A DNA stretch of 64,000 nt, taken from assembly GCA_944990035.1 (NCBI GenBank), contig CALYLX010000099.1:248001-312000 (forward strand), written 5' to 3'. The stretch's first letter is position 1; each line of letters opens with the position of its first letter. This DNA comes from Clitopilus passeckerianus. Its lineage: Eukaryota > Basidiomycota > Agaricomycetes > Agaricales > Entolomataceae. Made by a program: the position numbers and the translations under genes. A model generated the notes under the pieces. It was not told the origin of the DNA. It ran no database searches and saw only the letters and a program-made list of their open reading frames with translations. Shown piece by piece: positions 23,370 through 33,381 of this stretch.

Positions 23370-24522
23370 TTAGGCTTTGATGGAAGCGATAAGGTCAACG
23401 ACTGCCTGAAGCTTGAGGTCAACGAAGACATTGATGGATGCCTTCACAGCGGCGGCGATGGAGACGTCAATGTGAGCGACGAGGCTGATGCAGACCTTGA
23501 GGAGAGCAGCGATGAGGACACTGAATGCGAAATTAGTTGGCTAATTAAAGACGACACTAGGTTTCTGATCTTACCCAACTTCAGCGCAAACGTTCAGGAC
23601 GACAGTGAGGTCAACCTTGGCGGTAGCGGTGACGATAACCTGGATGGCGGCGACGATAGACTAGGGACCGGTGGTCAGCTATCTACCTTATGTCACGAAA
23701 GAGAACAATACATACCAGAACGAGGTCGACGATGACCTTAGCACATGCCTCGACAGTGAGAACCTTGCCATCAAGAGTCAGGAGAGCGTTGACATCGAGG
23801 TTGAGCTTGACGATCGCGTTGACGTCCGCGATGATAGCCTTGACGAGGACCTTGACTTCAGCGAGGAGGTTGAGAGCGACCTCAACCTTGATAGGACCGG
23901 CATTTACGGCAGCGTCTGCAGGAAAGTTAGCAAAAGTGAGAACTGAGGAGAGTGAATATAACGCACCGCACTTGTCAAGGAGAGCCTTGACGTTGACATC
24001 CGCGTTGACGAAGACGTCAGGGAGAGACTTGCAATCCTCGCAAGCACGACCATTCAGAATATTGACCTTCGTGTTCTGGCCGTTGTTGGGCGTGTAAACA
24101 TTACGCGGAACGGCAGGAACCTTCTTGCCATTGAGTAGATTGAACTCAGCATTCTGGCCGTTATTCGGGGTGTAGACATTACGGCGACGAAGCCCAATGA
24201 CATTATCGTCGTTCTCCATGTACCCATTGCCGTTGTTAATGACATCGCGGCGCAGTCCGACAACGTTACGGTCGCTCTCGATATAGCCGTTGCCGTTGTT
24301 GACGATGTTTTCGCGGCGGAAGACGTGGTTGTTGTTCAAGGCATCGACCTTTCCACCTTGAGCGGTGTTTGGTGCGTAACCAGCGAGGCCGGCAACGTTG
24401 TGGTCGTTGGTAAGGCCACCACTGCCGTTGTTGGTGGTGGGCGGAGTGCCAGCAGGGGCAGCAGCAGTGAAGGCGGCGAAAGCGGTGGCTGCAAGGAGGA
24501 CGAAGGAGCGGAAGGCGTGCAT
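23370..24522 (-). CDS. Secreted Kex2-site repeat protein with hydrophobic helical tail (paralogue B)
   Basis: Four exons on the minus strand, start ATG 24520-24522, stop TAA 23370-23372. Signal peptide: MHAFRSFVLLAATAFAAF followed by TAAAPAG. Residues 31-159 are built of two alternating repeat types. Type 1 is NNGNGYIESDRNVVGLRR and the closely similar NNGNGYMENDDNVIGLRR, with a diverged copy starting at residue 31. Type 2 is NVYTPNNGQNAEFNLLNG and NVYTPNNGQNTKVNILNG, with a diverged copy near residue 49. Units end in basic sites: RR 69-70, RR 91-92, RRR 112-114, KK 133-134, and single R at 140 and 159. After this comes ACEDC and a Val/Leu/Ala-rich helical tail like that of paralogue A, ending LIASIKA. 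The intron joins TGC-G/AC, GTTCTG/TCT and GG/TGTC were checked. The layout resembles Kex2-processed repeat precursors fused to a carrier domain. Function unknown. Confidence 0.82.
24051..24432 (-). repeat. Degenerate tandem repeats with dibasic cleavage sites
   Basis: The coding segment for residues 31-158 of the minus-strand secreted protein consists of at least five related units of about 18-26 residues in two types (NNGxGY..ND.NV.GL and NVYTPNNGQN...NLLNG). Four units end in a dibasic or tribasic motif or a single Arg. Repetition is visible in the DNA as well as in the protein. Confidence 0.75.
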
Positions 24523-24631
24523 TGTGTTGGAGGCGAAGTAACGAGAGTGGGGAAGCTAGCGAGCGACGGTAAAGTGAGAGAGCGAAGAAAACGACGGGTG
24601 TCGATGTGGACGAGCCTAGCAGGCGATCCTA

Positions 24632-24638
24632 CTTTATA
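24632..24638 (-). promoter_or_regulatory. TATA box of secreted protein gene B
   Basis: On the minus strand this reads TATAAAG, about 110 bp upstream of the start at 24522, mirroring paralogue A. Confidence 0.45.
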
Positions 24639-24832
24639 CCTCCAGCGACGTCATCTGGAATGTTCAGGGTAGGAGAACACAAAGACAAAAATTTATGCCA
24701 TGACAAGCAGAAGCGGTATGTTGTTCGGGTCGGGAAGTAGAATTGTTGCATTTGTCGTTTCGAAATATGAGAATACACGTCCTCAACCGAAGAGGGTTCG
24801 ATCCCAAACGACACATGTCATATTTCATGGAT

Positions 24833-25782
24833 CTATTCCTGGAACGGTTCTTGACTTCCAACCATTCCATTCTCTTTTCCTTCGGGGAACCACCGCATTT
24901 CAACTTCCTGAAAGATAGCGACGCGTTTGGTGGTAGCAAAACCGAGCTTTTCGAAGAGGCGGATGCTAGGCTCGTTGATCTCAGAGATACGAACAACCAG
25001 ACAGCTCGGTGGTATTTTCAAAGGGGAGTTGAAGAGTGATAGGTGGTCCGAATTACCAGTTGCCCCATCCTCTGGGGTGCGAGAAAGCCTCGATCGGCGG
25101 AAGAACGACACTGGGGCAGCAGTGGCGTATTGCAGCATCAACTCAAGTGTTTCCAGTGCATAACCCTTCCTGCGATAGGCTGGTTCTGCAACAAGAGCCC
25201 ATATGTAAGCATTTTGAGTTTGAAAAAGAAAGTCTGGCCTTCCTACCTGCGATCATCACTTCCACCTCTGCCTCAAACGGCTCCTCTTCATCGTCTTCGG
25301 TCGATGTTGGTCTCTGGAATGACAGGTGGTCGGATGTCTCGGGAACGTTGCCCTTGAGGAAGATATTGACATCTCCAATCATAGGAGAAGCTTGGACGAC
25401 AGGATCAGTCGGTGACAGGTCGTTCTTCACATCGATCTCGCCAGAATCGTTTCTGGCATGCACTATGAACGTGAGCTTGTCTTCATCATGAAGCCAGGTT
25501 TCTGGATAGAAGAAACGATCAGGAAATGTGTGCTTTGCTTTAGGTAAGCTTTTCCCTACGTTGCATCGCATACTCTTCTTCCAGAGTTAACGGCTCACTT
25601 GCAGTCAATTGCAGAAGCTCTGCACTAGACATCCACTCGTGGTATCGCTACGCGGTAAAATCTGAATATATTCCGTTACGGGTCTCATGGAACTTGACAA
25701 AACTCACGGGAACATGGCTTGGAAGATAGGGGACGAGTAGTACTCTTTTCCCGACAATGACGGTTTCTGCATTGGCCCTCAT
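24833..25782 (-). CDS. N-acetyltransferase 9-like GNAT protein
   Basis: GNAT acetyltransferase of the NAT9 group; human NAT9 is linked to microtubule stability, but its substrate is poorly defined. Assembled minus-strand exons read MRANAETVIVGKRVLLVPYL, RYHEWMSSAELLQLTASEPL, TLEEEYAMQQTWLHDEDK and LTFIVHA. Then comes a segment with MIGDVNIFLKG and an acidic insert DDEEEPFEAEVEVMI. The acetyl-CoA loop is EPAYRRKGYALETLELML, followed by RISEINEPSIRLFEKLGF and VEMRW near the end. YHEWM..LQLTASEPLTLEEEY with MQ.(S/T)W and TFIV is the NAT9 signature. Three introns were checked and are in phase (after HVP, within MQQ, and at MIA/EPAYR). The segment between the acetyl-CoA loop and the C-terminal helix is longer than usual. 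Start ATG is 25780-25782. Confidence 0.88.
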
Positions 25783-26246
25783 GATACGAGTACGGGTGTG
25801 AGTATTATTCTTGGAAATTTTGATCAAATCCAAATCAAACGTTTGAGACTCTCTTGCCACCTTGAACTTACACTTCTGGTACGTCTTCCTGCACGATTCT
25901 TGTTTTCTCTACACCTATCCAATCATCTAAGTGTCTAACTAGATGCGCTCTTTGTCGTTGGTTTCCTGAACGACCGACTGAAACCGTAAATACGACTACG
26001 CCAAGCGTTTTTCCCGCCTAGATTCATTGATGCCGGCCTGATGCGCCCACCATTGGACAGTTTATCACCATGCCTTCAAAGAGAGTCATCCAGAAGATGT
26101 TCCTGTGGCTATGCTCCATTTGAAGCTCTAGGCGACTGAATAAATAGGAGGATGATTGCCTCTGAAAATCTCACGAGCTTTCTTTTTTCTGTCCCTTTCT
26201 CTAGTTTGACCGCTTAACTGTCCCTCCTTGTTCACTCCGAGTCACC

Positions 26247-26898
26247 ATGGTCGCATTCCGTACCCTGTTCACTGCGTCTGCTACTCTCCTCGCAGCGTCG
26301 CTCTCTGGTTAGCTGCCCATGTGAATTCTGCCTACAACGCGTTGTTAACCCGCCCAGAACAGTCGCTGCCGAAACTTCCATCATCTCAGTTGTTGAGGAT
26401 GCTCTGAAGTTCAACAACCTCAAGGCTCGTCAAGCTGGTATCGATACCAGCGGCATCCCAGATGCTTGCAAGAGCAGCTGTAGCCGAGTTCTCGAGCTCC
26501 AAGTGAGTCTTCCCAAACAAATTCCAGGCATTGGCGTTAGATCTGATTAATTCGCGTTCAGGACTGCAGCCTGAGCAACATTAAATGTTTCTGCTCCAAC
26601 GACGTCTCCTCCGCCATACAGTCTTGCTTTAGCTGCGCCCTGACAACTACCACGGTTAAGACTCAGTCTGAGTACCAGTCCGTTGCAGACCGTATGTTAT
26701 CTCTCCCTTGTCTTTCTCCAATCAGCTCTAATCCTTCGGTTGTCCTTAGAATATGTCGATGGCTGCAAGACTGCTGGGTCCTCTGTCAACTCCATCACCA
26801 TCTCGAAAGAGAACGCTGGCAAGGGCAATGGCGCCTCCAGCATTGCACCTTCACTCGGTCTGTTGGGATTGGGTGCTGCTGCTATCGTCTTCGCTTGA
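26247..26898 (+). CDS. CFEM-like GPI-anchored cysteine-rich secreted protein
   Basis: Small extracellular protein in four exons. Signal peptide MVAFRTLFTASATLLAASLS. After VAAETSIISVVEDALKF and LKARQAG, the Cys-rich part has C-x3-C (ACKSSC), then DC, KC-F-C (KCFCSNDV), QSC-FSC and DGC: eight cysteines in a CFEM-like arrangement. The C-terminus, KGNGASSIAPSLGLLGLGAA ending AIVFA, is a typical GPI-attachment signal, with likely attachment in the small-residue stretch before it. CFEM proteins bind haem or act at the cell surface, but the spacing here is short, so I call it CFEM-like only. Intron joins (SLS/VAAE, LELQ/DC) were checked. A damaged tandem copy follows 430 bp downstream. Confidence 0.8.
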
Positions 26899-27328
26899 TT
26901 CATCTGCATGAACCAAGTTGCCTTTCCTTTAGGCTCGTTGATACCACCGTATACCCAAGCTACTGTATGGCTTATGACGATTATAATCAATAATCAAGCA
27001 AACATACCCGATCATGTTGGGTCAATCAAACATTGGGAAATCAACATCTCGACATTCGCATCCTATGGTACTAAAACTGTACTTGTTTTTTTTCGCCCGT
27101 CAATGTTAGTAACCAAGGAGAATGCTCAAAGAACACTTCGGTAGTACTTTCGTTTCTTTGGATGATGTCGGGCTCCTCGTCGCTTCAACACGGATAGCTG
27201 AATACAACGCAGTGGTTGTTAGGGATCTGTCAAATAACCTAGAAGCTGGAAAGACATTAAAAGGCGAAAGACGAACCCTTCAGCCATCCTTCAACGACGC
27301 TGTCCAGATTGATTCTGGCTGGCTTACC

Positions 27329-27991
27329 ATGCAGACCTTTAGCCCTCTGCTGGGCTTGTTCTTGACTCTGTTTTGGAGCTCAGTCTTTGGTACGTCTACG
27401 TTCTTCTGTATGTTACTATTCGACCAATCCTCCCTCCTCTATGAGTGTAGTTCTTGCGGATGTATCTATCACCTCAGTCGTCGAGGATATGTCCTCTCCG
27501 AGCGAGCTTGAAGCTCGTCAAAACAATGGTAGAGCCATTGACACCAACAGCATACCCGTAGCTTGTAGGGATAACCGTTCCAAGGCCAACACTATCGTCG
27601 TAAGCTTCCCTTCAAAGTCTGAGCTACTAGATGCATACTGACGCCATTGCGACGACTAGGATTGTAAAGATATAAAATGTCTATGCTCAAATGATGTTGC
27701 CGCTGCTATACAATCTGGCTACAGCTGCGCCTTTTCCCCCAGTCAGCCTGGTCAACCCGATTATCAGACTGTCGCAAATCGTATGTTTGTTCGCTCTGCT
27801 GGTTCCAATTCCGCCACTAACAGTGTATGTGTCTTCAGGCTACGTCTCAACGTGTAAGGATACGGGACAACCAGTAAACGCAAATCAGGATCTCGAAGGA
27901 TAGTGGAGGGAATGTCAACGCGGGAGTCAGGATTTCGCCGGTTATCGGTCTTGTAGGACTATCTGCCGTCGCTGTAGTGCTTCTTGCCTAG
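27329..27991 (+). pseudogene. Decayed tandem copy of the CFEM-like gene
   Basis: Tandem paralogue of the upstream gene. MQTFSPLLGLFLTLFWSSVF is a signal-like start. Then ISITSVVEDM-type sequence, LEARQNNG, and KCLCSNDVAAAIQSGYSCAF align with LKARQAG and KCFCSNDVSSAIQSCFSCAL of the intact copy. Two cysteines are gone (SSC has become DNRS, and QSC has become QSG). Near 27894-27903 the frame reaches GAAGGATAG, a stop, while the GPI signal (NVNAGVRISPVIGLVGLSA) continues in another frame to TAG 27989-27991. Removing one G would rejoin the frames, so a one-base insertion is likely. Splice joins for the earlier exons still look usable. Either a young pseudogene, a sequencing slip, or a diverged secreted protein lacking its anchor. 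Confidence 0.7.
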
Positions 27992-29144
27992 GAACCACCC
28001 CTACAGATGACTTGGATAACGCGGTATTCGGTCTTCGGTACGATGAATAGTCAGAATACAAGAGATTCGTCGTTTGGGTATAATCGTCATTTGCATCTCG
28101 ATCGGACGCTTGAACCCTCGATGACTCTTCGGAACTGACACCTCGCTAGAGTTGACCAGGACGGAAATATACCAGCTCAGATCTCTGCACGGTGAAAGGA
28201 CGATATGAACAATCGGTTACTAATTTCCACGTTCCCCACCCTCATGACCTTCATGTCTAATCTCGAGCGGGATAACTACGGGATTTCCTCGACCACGTTG
28301 TGGCCATTGCTTCTTGACGCAATTCCCGGCCGCTGTCAACGACAATTCAACTTCTTGATCGAGAAATCTACCAGCGTGAACAGCGCAGGCGATTTCCTGG
28401 AAGTTCATCGGGCGTTTCAGACGCATCAATTCGCATTCGAAAGAGCAAGCCCGTTCTTCGAGCACTAATTATATTTGAGCCCAATATGAAGGAAAAGGAA
28501 AGTGAGAGAGTGTCCGTGCCTTTGCTGATCGAATATGTCGAAGAACGTCAGCACGTCACTTCGGCGTTTCTCGTCCACATGGCAGGCAATCTAAGAGATA
28601 ACCTAACGAGTAGGTCATGAGATCGCAATTTATTGAGAAGCTCGCAAATTCGGATTAGATGCAGGTAAAAGGTGCAGCTGACCGGCTGCGTTGGAGTCTA
28701 CTGGAGATGAGGAGAAATCCTGCTGACATGTTGAAGCCGTTAGGCCGCGTTTCCGCTGAAATAGAATGGGCTTGACAAACACGTTTTTTTGGGAGGATGG
28801 GGAGCTCCAGTGATAGTGGCGTTTGTAGGTACACGGCACGATCGGCCTCTCAAGTCCACAGAGAGCGGTTCTCCTTGAGGAACTCCTCTTCATCATTGGT
28901 CTTCTGCGGATCCTAGCACACACGATGAGGAGAGGGTATCATCCATGTATTGGATGTAAGTATATTACGGTAAAGAAAGGAACAACATTGTCAATGATGA
29001 GCGATATGGATATGTACGAGGGGAACAAGATACAGGTATTTTTGGCCACGGGTATGCACCTGGAGTATATGCAACCGAATCTCTACCTATCCTACACGAG
29101 CGGTCCAGTCTTCGGAATGAAGGTGAACGAGATGAACGGGAAAC
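27992..29144. other. Intergenic region, no gene seen
   Basis: About 1.15 kb. Frames at 28205-28468 and 28630-28923 have no family signature. It includes the 3' UTR of the acetate transporter on the right. Confidence 0.4.
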
Positions 29145-30165
29145 TTAAGTCTCCTTGGCCTTGAAGTTGCCGAGGGGCAACCTGAAGATGGGGTTGGCCT
29201 CAGCGTTGAGGAGGTCAGCGAGACCGATGTAGTAGGCGATGAAGGCAACGACGACACCGACACCTCCGCCGGCCTTGGTGACGGTGGGGCTAGCGTTGAT
29301 CTCACCAGCAGCAAGGAGAGCGAAGGTGAGGGCAAGGAGCCAGAAGAGAGCAATGAAGGAGACGCTCTTTCCGAGGGAGACAATGCTATTGTAGAGTCGG
29401 CGTTAGATGCATAGACAAAATGAAGGTGAACTAAAAATACGTACCCGAACCAGGAAGTGACCATGCACCAGCAGATAAGGTAGATACCGAGTGCACTAGC
29501 CTCTTCACTCTTGACGGTGGTAGCGTAGGCAGCACCGATACCGGAGCCGGGGATCAAGATGGTGGCATAAGACAGCCAGAAAGCACCATAGGAGGTGAAG
29601 GCTAATTAGAAAACGCGTCAGTTCCCATGTTTTCCCCGCGAAAAATGACAAGAAAATGTGAAATGGATGGAATGCAGCGGGCCGCTAGAAACGTTCAACC
29701 GCATCAAGCCAAGGACCGGCGCGATCAATCGCGTTGACACGCGCTTAGTCACTTGACAGACCGTGTCGAGAATGGGGTTGCAAAAGGTTTGGACATGGAA
29801 GAGTGGAGGCTGACTGACCTGTAGCACCGAAGGCGTTGCCCTTGGGGAACTCCCACATGCCAGCAAGGAATTGAGCGAGACCACCGCAGAAGATGGCCAT
29901 GCCGACGACGGCGTTGGGGTGAGTGATTCCACGGGTTTGGAGGTTGTACATTGAGAGGATGAAGGTTGTTGACGCAAAGGAGAAAAGACCCCTGCCCAGA
30001 AATGTTAGAGCCCGTGTCTACTAGATACGGTCGACGGCTTGGTACTCACAGGGATGCGGGGTTAGCAATGCGCGAAGGCACCGGCGCGGGGAGGGCGCGT
30101 TGTGCAGGAGGGTAAGAGGCCTCGACGGCGGCACCCTTTTCAACGTCGTGCAGAGATCCTGGCAT
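29145..30165 (-). CDS. GPR1/FUN34/YaaH-family acetate transporter
   Basis: Plasma-membrane carrier of the AceTr family (yeast Ady2/Ato1), predicted to move acetate or related short carboxylates, with six transmembrane helices. Start ATG 30163-30165: MPGSLHDVEKGAAVEAS, a short polar N-terminus. The family signature RIANPASLGLFSFASTTF is split by an intron after NPAS. Then MYNLQTRGITHPNAVVGMA, GGLAQFLAGMWEFPKGNAFG, TSYGAFWLSYATILIPGSG and SALGIYLICWCMVTSWF follow. The last exon carries VSFIALFWLLALTFALLAAG, GVGVVVAFIAYYIGLADLLN, IFRLPLGNF and the end KAKET. Helix count, motifs and length (about 230 residues) match the family. Such transporters are often induced by acetate and repressed by glucose; nothing in the sequence proves this here. 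Confidence 0.92.
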
Positions 30166-32799
30166 TGTGTAGTGTGTGAGGTATAAGCTCGAGGGGGGAC
30201 GTGGCTTGAGTTAGCCCGTGTGTTTCGACTTTCTCGTATTTATGGGGTCAATTCTCTAAGTTTAGCCGAACAATTCCAACAAATTGCTGATTGGGGTTTG
30301 ATTTCCGGTTAGAAGAATGGTCATGCGTCCCTAGTGATTCCCACCTGTTGATGATCTTCTAGCTTCCATGTCTTCCGTATAGGGCTTGACAAGCTTGACA
30401 AGTCGGCTTGTACATCTAAGATGGAGCCCAGAGAGCTCTTAGGCTTTGTCCAGACGGGAGCATAGGTGTGCCGTGGCGCAACAGATGACCTCTTTGGCTC
30501 AAAAATTGTCCATAAAAGGTGGGAAAGTCGCACAAATTGATTACCTAACTAGTCCCAATTTCTCTTGGCTGCCACCTTACCGACGTCGTGTCAGGACCCT
30601 CATCAAAACGGACGCGTTCGTAACGATCGCCTGGAGCGCGTCGTTGACTGCTCGAACCCTTTCAAGGGATGGTGCCACGTCAAAATAAAAATAGCTCAAT
30701 ACCGTGGCGTAGCGTGTCAACTCAACTCATCCAAACCGACCATGAAACGATCCCTTGACGGCCGCTGATGAGGAGCCTCTCATAGTTTTGGTGAACTCGA
30801 AGGGCAGTGTCCAGACCAAGCCAATAATTTCGAGCATCTTTTACCCCACATCACAGCTTGCAAAGCAATTGAAAAATTGCGGGGATGCGGAGCAGCGAGA
30901 GGGAAAAGCTCTTTTCCGTTCGTCCGGGAGTGGACAGAATGGTTCGGTCGGCATAAGCACCGACCACACATCCAGGGACGTTCCTCGGACCAGACGCCTC
31001 TCGTCCGGACCAGATCTCGTGGGTGCAAGCATTTCGGACCTCCGTCTGCCTTGAAGTATCGAGGAGTAGGTCTCCGCTTCCACCATTATTGTAGGTTATT
31101 GTGCTCGTTAGGGCGCAATGAAACTGCAATTGAACTACATCTTCTCTTCCCATTGTTCTTTCCGAGATTTGCATCGTTGTCGTGGCCAGATGAGCTTGAA
31201 ATGAGCCCACAATCCGTAAGCGAGATGAAGGCCGGTAAATAACCTGAATTGGAAACTGTCAGGGAAAGTTATAGATGTGAGCTGCCGTAAACCAAGAGTC
31301 AGATTGGCGCCTAACAGAAAAGCTGAAGGTCCTTGTACGGGAACGTCAAGTCATCGCCCAGTCAACCATTCTTGCCTTCATAAAACTGACGATAATTCTG
31401 CTGGGGAGCGAAAACAGACGCGTTCGGTAGACATTTGAACGTAAAGGCGCTTAGCAGGCGGTCCACTGCCAATACAAAGACTTCCATTTCCGACTTGGAT
31501 CCGAGAGACACTTCAGGTTGTAGGTCTATGACCGCCGAAGCATGTGTCGGAGCTTCATCGGCTCGAAAAGGTGTCCACAACACCCCCTTCATCTCCCTCT
31601 CCAGCTCGCGGGCGATCCTGTGTATTGCACATCTCATTGTCTCAGTCGAGCGTGAGTCGAGTTGTCGAGCAATCAATGATGCACCTGCGGGGAGAGCCAG
31701 CACCTCATGTCGTCAGAAACTGGGGTTGAATCAAGGGTGGTTGTTTTGTGCCGGGAGCGTGTATCACTGGCATGCCCCTGCCGTAGCCCTCTGTACATCG
31801 CGTCAGAGTCGTCAGACCCTCACAATTCACAGACACAGACACATTACAGTCACCGCATTTGTTACCATCGTCATTTTTCAATTCATTCATGGGCGCTCGA
31901 GAATTTGTGCCGTATATGTATGATGTGATTCTGAATACAATAGCACATTAGTAGGGTGTTGAATCGGAAGACTCACAAATCAAGTCCCTAAAACACGTTT
32001 ATTCGGCGGGGCCTGAGTCAGGTTACATTGTGTTATTTGTATTGGAAAGAGCAACGGGGACAGCGGGGATGTAGAAGGGAAGCCCAAATCGAATACAAAA
32101 ACGAGGTTTGAGCGGTGGATGGGCGCAAATGAGTTGAGAGGTCCGGGAGAGGATGTGTTGTAAAGCAGGTCAGGCTGCAGCAAGGCTGCTTGAACGTGCC
32201 GCCGATGTCAAGGAGCTCCTGAGGTGGACCCATATTCACAGTTGTAAGTCCCCAAGCTTCATGTCTAATGAACAGTCATCACAGACTTAGAAAGCAGCGA
32301 TTAATCAAGAGCCCGGTTTGCGGTTGCGTGTGAAGCAGGCTCCGGCAGGTATGACATAGGTTCGAAGCGCTTGTCAGTGTTCTCCAAAGGTTCTCTGACC
32401 TTGGAATGATCGTCAGGGGCGGAAAGATTTTTGAGAGGAGAAGCGGTCGTTATGAGGGCTTGACTCTGCTCCTTTGAAGGTTGCGGCCGAAAGAGCCGGA
32501 TGTGTGTTGGGCCAGCGAAAGTCCCACAGATCGTAAGAGACACAACTGTTTCTGCTCTGAAAGCTGCCTGGGTACGAAGAGCGTTCGGGCTAGCTTGCTC
32601 CAGTTGCGGATTTAGGTATCACTGTGCTCAGAAGTCGTAAGGCAAAGCGTGACATGTGCCAATGTTGCCACTAGAGCCTAAAAATGCTAAGTAGCCGAGC
32701 TTCTACGTTTTCCAGATAAATTGTTCTTCAACGTGTTGGTTGCGGATCCTTTGAAACGATCTGTCGTGAGCCTTTGAAGCTTGTGGCGAAGATGCAAGG
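30166..32799. other. Long gene-poor region
   Basis: About 2.6 kb without a gene I can support. Frames such as 31362-31703 (minus, 113 codons) and 31435-31923 (plus, 162 codons) overlap each other in opposite directions and lack known motifs. No transposon ends were recognised. Degraded gene remnants are possible. Confidence 0.4.
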
Positions 32800-32807
32800 A
32801 AGTTGTT

Positions 32808-33195
32808 GCAACACAGCCACGCGACTGGCTTTCAAGTCAACCACCAGCATGGTCCTGAAGCGTTCCCCGCAACCTCAATCTTATCGCAGAACGACATGGA
32901 AATCAAGTAGCAGACTACTAAACGAAATTGACAAGGTCACTCAGTCATGAGACCCTGCTCATCCAAGGAATGCGCAGAAGGAGCTCAACTTCACCTCGTC
33001 TCCGAAATTTCATACGCTCTTCTCGATGTCAGATGGCAATCTTCTCGTGCTCGTTGGCTTCCTCGAAGCCGAAAGATAAACGTGAAAACTGCACTCAGTC
33101 CTCGATGGCTTCCTCAGACCCGTGTTTCGCTCATCACCGCGTTGCTTGTTGTGGAGCAACTAATCAGGTGGTAGCAAAATCATCATGGAAGCTAC
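32808..33195 (+). repeat. Upstream copy of the duplicated GH31 promoter block
   Basis: This stretch matches 37262-37651 upstream of the second GH31 gene. Shared blocks include gcaacacagccac (32808 and 37262), gtcaaccaccagcat, cgtctccgaaatttc, cagtcctcgatg, accgcgttgcttgt, and ggtagca.aatc.tcatggaagct. The order is the same in both, with substitutions and small gaps between blocks. It shows that the duplication unit included at least 400 bp of upstream DNA. Confidence 0.7.
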
Positions 33196-33381
33196 TCGAA
33201 GGGCAACCATCTGAGCACATAGCATATGTCAAACGCCCATGACATCCACCTTCCCCGATCGATGACCTCGATGTCAAAGAAGGAGGGGACAAAAGATCGC
33301 CTTATAATGAGGAACACTCGAGCTCTGAACCGTCCTTGTTTCGGTGGTTCCCCCAAAGCTGAGGAAACTGTGCGACATTTC

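Noticed and set aside
24780..24800. A tRNA B-box-like ggttcgatccc
   Set aside because: No A box or cloverleaf can be drawn upstream of it on the plus strand.
29087..29977. Two long minus-strand frames in and around the acetate transporter
   Set aside because: They are out-of-frame readings of the transporter exons; the in-frame pieces carry all the family motifs.
31362..31923. Overlapping long frames on both strands in the gene-poor region
   Set aside because: Neither has motifs or credible introns; probably chance frames in GC-rich DNA.
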